DNA from: Duganella lactea
GTDB lineage: Bacteria; Pseudomonadota; Gammaproteobacteria; Burkholderiales; Burkholderiaceae_D
DNA: 64,000 nt
Assembly: GCF_009857505.1 (NCBI RefSeq)
Contig: NZ_WWCP01000023.1
Span: 1 to 64,000, forward strand
Direction: 5' to 3'
A program made the translations under genes and the position numbers. A model generated the notes under the pieces. That model made no database searches, was not told the DNA's origin, and was given only the letters and a program-made list of their open reading frames with translations. Positions 58,735 through 64,000 of the stretch are shown one piece after another (the stretch's first letter is position 1; every line of letters starts with the position of its first letter).

Positions 58735-59783
58735 TCTTGAGTTCTTATCCGCTGTGGTGGCTGGCGCTGCCGGTCTTGCTGCTGCCAATCTGGTGGCATC
58801 GCCAGAAACGTCAGCGTCTGAAGGCCGAACCGCTGGCGACGGCGCGCTTCCTGCCATCGGCGCCGCCGGAGCAACTGCGGGTCTGGCAATGGCGCGACAA
58901 ATTGCTGCTGCTGATGCGCTGCCTGATGCTGATCGCCTTGATCGCGTGGCTGGCAGCCACCATCTTCCCGTGGCGCGGCGACACCGTGCTGGTGGACGCT
59001 GGCGCCGATCGCGCATGGGTGGACCAGCAAATCGCCGCCGCTGGCTTTGGTGGCGCCACGCGCTTGCCGCTGCCGCAAGATGGCCTGGCATGGCTGCGTC
59101 AACACGAGCGTGATTGGCGCTCCGATGCAAAACTGCTGATCGTCGCCCGCGCCAACCAGCTCGCCATGCCCGCCCGTCTGCCGCAGTTCAGCCATCCGGT
59201 CGAACTGCGCACCACCGCAGGTCAGAGCACCGCCGTAGCGGCCTCCGAAAGCCATGTCGCGTTGGCTGCGCAGGAGACGAGCCAGCAGGCATGGCGATCA
59301 TTGTTCGCCGCCTTTGACAGCGCCGGCAATCGCGCCAACCGTTACACGCTTGCCGCCGAACCGGGGGCCGCGACGACGCTGATCGTCTGGGATGCGCTGA
59401 ACGCGAAGCCGCCGGCCGGTTGGCACGCTCCGCATTGGTGGGTTTCGTCGTCATCCACCTCAGCCTTCCCCGAACTGGCCAAGGCCTCAACGCTGATCAT
59501 CAATGGCATCACGCTGAAATATGCCGACTCGCCGCGCGGCCGGCTGTGGACCTCGGACGCCTTCCCGCCACGCGACGCCGACACCGCGCACGCGCTCTAC
59601 GAAGCATGGCAGAAGTTGTCTCCCGGTCCCGCGCCTGCCTACGCCACGCCATCGCAGACCTTCGCCGCTGCTCGCAGCGCATTGCCCGCCATCGTCAATG
59701 CCAGGCCGGTGATGTGGCTGGGCGTCGTGCTGCTGGTCCTCTTCATGCTTGAACGGATACTGACTCATGCCCGGCGCAACTGA
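58731..59783 (+). CDS. BatA-like membrane protein
   Basis: This 350-residue protein begins MILSSYPLWWLALPVLLLPI, then WWHRQKRQRLKAEPLATARF, the N-terminal double-membrane-helix domain found in BatA/aerotolerance-type proteins. A second helix is at about 58–80 and a third near the C terminus (about 325–343). The middle region has no vWA MIDAS motif that I can see. It overlaps the DUF58 gene by 4 bp and the next gene by 17 bp. Confidence 0.78.
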   Translation: MILSSYPLWWLALPVLLLPIWWHRQKRQRLKAEPLATARFLPSAPPEQLRVWQWRDKLLLLMRCLMLIALIAWLAATIFPWRGDTVLVDAGADRAWVDQQIAAAGFGGATRLPLPQDGLAWLRQHERDWRSDAKLLIVARANQLAMPARLPQFSHPVELRTTAGQSTAVAASESHVALAAQETSQQAWRSLFAAFDSAGNRANRYTLAAEPGAATTLIVWDALNAKPPAGWHAPHWWVSSSSTSAFPELAKASTLIINGITLKYADSPRGRLWTSDAFPPRDADTAHALYEAWQKLSPGPAPAYATPSQTFAAARSALPAIVNARPVMWLGVVLLVLFMLERILTHARRN

Positions 59784-61803
59784 TCATCTGCGCAATCGCC
59801 TCTGGGCCGCCATTCTGCGCCGCCGTGCACCGCAATGGCTGGCCGCACTCGCGCCAATGCTGCTCGTCGCCATCGCGGCGCCGGTCGCGCGCACGCCAGC
59901 GCTGGCCGCTATCGCTGTCTGGGCAATCTGGCTGATCGCTGATGCCGTTCGCTGGCGCCAACGATTCGACAGCCAATGGACGTCGTGGCTGAACGCCGCC
60001 ATTCCACAGTTGGAAGATAGCAGCAACCTGCTCGCCGCCGAGGCCCGAACAGTGATCGCCAAACTTCAGCAACAACGCCTGCAAGCCCGTCTCGCCGGCA
60101 TTCTGACGAAAGACGACTACAAAGCCATCGCCCGCGCGCGCGTCGGCGTCGCCATGTTGCCGATTGCACTGGGCCTGCTAGCTGCGGGTGGAGCATGGAT
60201 GTGGCATGGACAATCGGCCACCCAGGCGCAGCCGCCGGTGGCCGCGCATGCCAATAAACCCATCATCGATGGTGAAGTGTATCTGCGCGTGATGCCGCCG
60301 AAATACACCGGCGTGGTAGCTTTTGAAACCGGTGCGCGTGACATTCAGGTGCCGCAATATGCCGAAGTAGAATGGTGCGTCCGCAATGCGTCCGGCGCGC
60401 AGCCGGTAGTCGAACTGGGTGACGGCCAGACGCTGATCATTACACCGGCGTGTGCGAAACTCCGCGTTGAAGACTCGCTCTTCTGGCGGACACGCGGCAA
60501 AAATGCCACCCGCTACAACATCCGCGTCACGCTCGACCAGGCGCCGCAGGTGGTTGTTACCGAACCGGTGGAACTGATCCACCTGATGCCGAAAGACGCC
60601 AAGTCGGTCACCATCGCCGTCAGCGCAAAAGACGATTACGCCGTCGTCCGCGCCAGCCTGCACATGACGCTTGCACGCGGCAGCGGCGAGAACATCCGCT
60701 TCAGCGACAAGGAAGTGCCGCTACCGCAATCGTCCGATCCAAAATCGCGGCAGTGGAAAAAACAATGGACGCTGGCGGAACTCGGCATGGAGCCCGGCGA
60801 TGAACTCTACTTCTTCGTTCGCGCCACCGACAACGCGCCGGACAATCCGCACACCGCGCAATCGCCAACCTACACGTTGCGCCTGCCGGGGCCTGACGCC
60901 GAAAGCCTTGACGCCACCGCTTTGCCATCGATGACCAAGCCGGAAAACCTGCGCAGTCAGCGCCAGATCATCATCGACACCGAGCAGCTGGTGGCTGACC
61001 TGAAGGCCAACCCGAACATGTCCGCCGCCACGCTGCGCGGCCGCAGCGAAGGCATCGCCGCGGACCAGGCCACGTTGCGCTTGCGCTATGGCCAGTTCCT
61101 TGGTGAAGAATCCAGCCTGTTTGGCGATGAAGAGCACGAACATCATGAGCATCACGAGCACGGAGGCGAAAAGGCCGGCGGCGAAATCGCCGTGATGAAA
61201 GAGTTTGGCCACGCCCACGACCAGCAAGATAACGCGACGATTTTCGACCCGCAAACCAAGGCAGTCCTCAAGCGCGCGCTGGCCGCGATGTGGGATGCGG
61301 AAAAATCGCTGCGCGCGGTCTCGCCGAAGACCGCCCTGCCGCCAGAGTACAAGGCGCTGGAAGCCATCAAGGAACTGCAAGCCGCGGAACGCGTCTACCT
61401 GCACCGCACGGCCTTCGTGCCGCCGGCGCTGAAAGAAGAGAAACGCATGACCGGCGATATGGTCGGGGCCATGAGCTACAAGCGCGCGCAAGGCGTGGTC
61501 AACGAAACGGTGCCGGCCGAGGTGCGGGATCTGGTGCAGGCATTGTCGCAGGACGGTGCGCTACCGGCCCTGTGGAGCAAGGCGGCGCGCGACACCATCG
61601 CCGCGCGCATCTCCGATCGGGAACAGAAACTCAACGCGCAGCGCGCGGTGCAGGATGTACAGGATGGTTGCGTGCCATGCCGCGCCGGGCTGCGAGCCTG
61701 GCTGCGCGGCACGCTGAATGATGCGCCGGTGTTGTTGCAGGCACGGCCTGCCGTGGATTCACCATTCCGCCAGGCGTGGCAGGGTAAGGAGCAGGGCAAA
61801 TGA
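59767..61803 (+). CDS. Large membrane protein, DUF4175-like, with histidine-rich segment
   Basis: This 678-residue protein has two N-terminal membrane helices (about 22–62), a third at about 125–147, then a long soluble part. The overall plan resembles DUF4175-type proteins that accompany MoxR–DUF58 operons; this is a weak assignment. A histidine-rich run (EEHEHHEHHEH, about residues 456–466) could bind metal. A C-terminal CxxC occurs in DGCVPCRAG. Its function is not known. It overlaps its upstream neighbour by 17 bp and its downstream neighbour by ATGA. Confidence 0.7.
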   Translation: MPGATDHLRNRLWAAILRRRAPQWLAALAPMLLVAIAAPVARTPALAAIAVWAIWLIADAVRWRQRFDSQWTSWLNAAIPQLEDSSNLLAAEARTVIAKLQQQRLQARLAGILTKDDYKAIARARVGVAMLPIALGLLAAGGAWMWHGQSATQAQPPVAAHANKPIIDGEVYLRVMPPKYTGVVAFETGARDIQVPQYAEVEWCVRNASGAQPVVELGDGQTLIITPACAKLRVEDSLFWRTRGKNATRYNIRVTLDQAPQVVVTEPVELIHLMPKDAKSVTIAVSAKDDYAVVRASLHMTLARGSGENIRFSDKEVPLPQSSDPKSRQWKKQWTLAELGMEPGDELYFFVRATDNAPDNPHTAQSPTYTLRLPGPDAESLDATALPSMTKPENLRSQRQIIIDTEQLVADLKANPNMSAATLRGRSEGIAADQATLRLRYGQFLGEESSLFGDEEHEHHEHHEHGGEKAGGEIAVMKEFGHAHDQQDNATIFDPQTKAVLKRALAAMWDAEKSLRAVSPKTALPPEYKALEAIKELQAAERVYLHRTAFVPPALKEEKRMTGDMVGAMSYKRAQGVVNETVPAEVRDLVQALSQDGALPALWSKAARDTIAARISDREQKLNAQRAVQDVQDGCVPCRAGLRAWLRGTLNDAPVLLQARPAVDSPFRQAWQGKEQGK

Positions 61804-63449
61804 TGATGGCTACCGATCTGGCGGCATGGGCGTCATCGCTCGGCGCCTTGGTGGCGGGCGTGGTGAGCGCCGTGCTGTATGGCCGCAAGCGCCGCTGGCC
61901 AGACGCGCTGCTGGCCGGTCTGGCTGGCGCCGCGCTCGCCGTCACGCTGGCGGATGTGCGTCTGCCTGCCGCCGCCGCGAGGCCGCTCCTGGTCAGCACG
62001 GAAACGGGCCGCATCAGTGATGCCGACCGCTTGGCAATCCCCGCCGCCGCCGGCATCGTGCTGCGTGGCGATGGCGTGCGAGAAGCGGAATGGCGTGACT
62101 TGCCTGCGCGCGCGCTGAAATGGAAACCCGCGCCTGCGGATTTGCTGTGGCTCGACTTCCCGCGTTCGATGTCGCTGGGACGTATTTTTACGCTGTCCGC
62201 GCGGCGCTCCGATACGAAGGCGGTGTGGCGCTTGCAGCTGCTGGCCGAGAACCAGCAGGTATTGGCGGATTCCGGGCCATCGTCGGCCGGGCAGTTGTCG
62301 GTGCAGTGGCTGCCGCCGGTGGCGGAAACCATGGTGCTGCAAGCGCGCCTGCTGGATGCCAACGGGAATAACATCGCCCAGGGACCGATTCCCTTGCAAG
62401 TGAAGGAGCCGTTGCCGCTGCAGATTCAGGGCCGTTTTGATGCCCCCTCATTCGATGCACGGGTGTTGAATCAGTTGCTGGCGGACGGCGGTGCGATCCT
62501 CGACTGGAACGTCACATTGGGCAAGGCGATAGCGCGCAGCGAGACGCCGCGCGCCGACTTGACCGCGCCGAATGCGATGGTTGTCGACGCGGCTTACGTC
62601 GAGCATCTGAGCCCGTCGGCACGCGCGGCGTTGATGGCGCAGACGGCCAAAGGTGCGCCGCTGGTGGTGTTGGGCGGGAACGCTGCGGACGCCGGCGTGT
62701 GGCAGCGGGATTTTGGCTTGCGCTTGCAGCCGCAGTCGCCGACCACGGAGAAGGAAGACATGCGGCAGTTCGGCCAGGCGCTATCCATGCCGCCGGCCTG
62801 GCTGAATCCCGCTGCTGGCGTTGCGGTGCCGTGGACTGTGCTGGCGCGTGATGACAAGCGGCAGGCTTGGCTTTGGCAGCGCGCTTTGGGGGCGGGCCGC
62901 GTGGTGTGGATCGGCGTGGCGGATTGGCATAAGTATGCAATCAGCGCGCCGCGGGCTTTGGCCTTGTGGTGGCAATCGGCCATGGACGGTATTGCGCTCG
63001 CTGGCGTGCAGAAAACAGCGTGGCAGTTGAATGATCCGATGCCCGTGCCGGGGTTGCGCAGCGAGGTATGTGTGCAGGGCGTGAAGGCCGGGACCGCGCT
63101 GTTGGCCGAGGGCTACGCGGCGCTGTCGCTGCAGCCGCGCACTGACAAGGCGGATGGCGTGTGTGCGGCGTTTTGGCCGCGAAAGGCGGGTTGGGTGAAG
63201 TTTGGCGCGGATGGCATGGCGGCGCCGGGGCTGGCATATGTGTATGCGCGGGGCGATTGGCCCGCATGGCAAAAGGCCCTGCGCCGTGACGCCACGCAGC
63301 AATACGCGGCGCGGGCGATCGCTAACGTCGCACCACCGCCCGCCGTTGGCGCACCGCTGCCGATTGCGCCGTTTGGCGTGCTGTTTGCGCTGTCGATGCT
63401 GGCGTTGTGGTGGCGCGAGCAGCGGGCGGTGGCGGGACCGGACGCTTAG
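61800..63449 (+). CDS. Membrane-anchored protein of unknown function, last gene of the tldD–moxR operon
   Basis: This 549-residue protein has two helices at the N terminus (about 8–25 and 38–52) and one near the C terminus (about 521–538). The soluble middle contains a segment resembling the glutamine-amidotransferase-like fold seen in similar operons (GAPLVVLGGNAADAGVWQRD), without visible catalytic residues. I cannot assign a function. Its stop codon overlaps that of the convergent oxidase-like gene. Confidence 0.7.
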   Translation: MMMATDLAAWASSLGALVAGVVSAVLYGRKRRWPDALLAGLAGAALAVTLADVRLPAAAARPLLVSTETGRISDADRLAIPAAAGIVLRGDGVREAEWRDLPARALKWKPAPADLLWLDFPRSMSLGRIFTLSARRSDTKAVWRLQLLAENQQVLADSGPSSAGQLSVQWLPPVAETMVLQARLLDANGNNIAQGPIPLQVKEPLPLQIQGRFDAPSFDARVLNQLLADGGAILDWNVTLGKAIARSETPRADLTAPNAMVVDAAYVEHLSPSARAALMAQTAKGAPLVVLGGNAADAGVWQRDFGLRLQPQSPTTEKEDMRQFGQALSMPPAWLNPAAGVAVPWTVLARDDKRQAWLWQRALGAGRVVWIGVADWHKYAISAPRALALWWQSAMDGIALAGVQKTAWQLNDPMPVPGLRSEVCVQGVKAGTALLAEGYAALSLQPRTDKADGVCAAFWPRKAGWVKFGADGMAAPGLAYVYARGDWPAWQKALRRDATQQYAARAIANVAPPPAVGAPLPIAPFGVLFALSMLALWWREQRAVAGPDA

Positions 63450-64000
63450 GCGCCGCGCTGCCAGTCTCGCACGTAGAAGGGGGCTTCGATGCCGCAGTCT
63501 GGCGCCGGCTCCGGAGCGAGCGCTGTGCGCGTCCACGGCAGTACACCGGCCCATGCCGGCCAGCTGAGGTCTTCCTCATCATCCTTCGGGCCGCCGCTGC
63601 GCACTTTGCAGGCCGCTTCCGCCAGTGAGATGCGCAGCACGGTCGTGGCGGCGTACTCCTTGTCCGAGCCGGGACGGACGTCGGCCTGGCGGCCGGGAAC
63701 GATCTTCTCCATGAACGCTTCCATCGCCTGCCGCGCTCCGGCATCTTCCACCTTTTCAAAACGGCCGTAGACCATGGCCGAGCGGTAGTTCATCGAATGG
63801 CTGAATGCCGACCGCGCCAGCACCAGTCCATCCAGATGCGTGATGGTCACGCAGCATTCGCTTTCCAGCAGGCGTTTCACCATGCGGCTGCCGTTGGATC
63901 CGTGGATGTAAAGATGATCGTGCTCACGCCAGCAGGCCGTGGGGATGCAGTGCGCGCCTTTGCCGTCGCTGAAGGCGATGTGACACAAATAGGCATCATC
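63446..64000 (-). CDS. Pyridoxamine 5'-phosphate oxidase family protein (5' end outside window)
   Basis: The minus-strand frame is open to the window edge. Residues reading DDAYLCHIAFSDGKGAHCIP, then HDHLYIHGSNGSRM, and LARSAFSHSMNYRSAMVYGR match the FMN-binding split-barrel fold of flavin-nucleotide-binding, PNPOx-like proteins. About 185 residues are visible; the true start is beyond 64000. It is a stand-alone gene convergent with the operon. The specific substrate is not known. Confidence 0.85.
   Translation of the reverse strand, partial: DDAYLCHIAFSDGKGAHCIPTACWREHDHLYIHGSNGSRMVKRLLESECCVTITHLDGLVLARSAFSHSMNYRSAMVYGRFEKVEDAGARQAMEAFMEKIVPGRQADVRPGSDKEYAATTVLRISLAEAACKVRSGGPKDDEEDLSWPAWAGVLPWTRTALAPEPAPDCGIEAPFYVRDWQRGA

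Overview
This is a 64-kb chromosomal segment of a GC-rich betaproteobacterium. The gene order tuf–tRNA-Trp–secE–nusG–rplKAJL–rpoBC, the protein sequences and the mix of accessory genes fit family Oxalobacteraceae (Duganella/Massilia/Janthinobacterium-like). That placement is inference from gene content; no 16S rRNA gene is present. I see no phage, insertion sequence, integron or CRISPR array.

Region 1 (1–12.5 kb) is the transcription/translation core: the end of tuf, tRNA-Trp, secE, nusG, four ribosomal protein genes, rpoB and rpoC. It ends at a textbook intrinsic terminator. The spaces between genes hold strong RNA structures, including a three-way-junction-like fold ending in a T run just upstream of rpoB.

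Region 2 (12.6–21 kb) holds a winged-helix regulator with a degenerate nucleotidyltransferase domain, and a membrane histidine kinase of the CqsS/LqsS/PhcS quorum-sensing type. A hotdog thioesterase, a Tat-signal DUF885 protein and an HPP/CBS membrane protein follow. The region ends with a DecR-like Lrp regulator divergent from a three-domain cysteine desulfurase / degenerate metallo-beta-lactamase / rhodanese fusion.

Region 3 (21–37 kb) holds a giant cyclic beta-1,2-glucan synthase, a Mn exporter of the UPF0016/GDT1 family behind a yybP-ykoY riboswitch, an M1 aminopeptidase translationally coupled to a serine hydrolase, a GGDEF protein, panD and a Crp/Fnr-type regulator.

Region 4 (37.5–49 kb) is a complete chemosensory cluster: short MCP, cheY, STAS, cheA, cheW, cheR, cheD, cheB, a REC-EAL protein and two further MCPs. 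There is no cheZ, but the short MCP carries a helix resembling the CheZ catalytic motif. An exported methyltransferase-like gene follows on the other strand.

Region 5 (50–63.4 kb) is the most interesting part: a tightly packed ten-gene operon, tldD–pmbA–tldD–pmbA–DUF4159–moxR–DUF58–batA-like–large membrane protein–membrane protein. Both TldD copies carry twin-arginine signals while the PmbA/TldE partners have none, and the tldD–pmbA unit is a tandem duplication. The operon lies behind a near-consensus sigma-54 promoter preceded by six GGACAC-like direct repeats spaced about one DNA turn apart. This looks like an enhancer-activated envelope peptide-processing or assembly system. The window closes with a truncated pyridoxamine-phosphate-oxidase-like gene.
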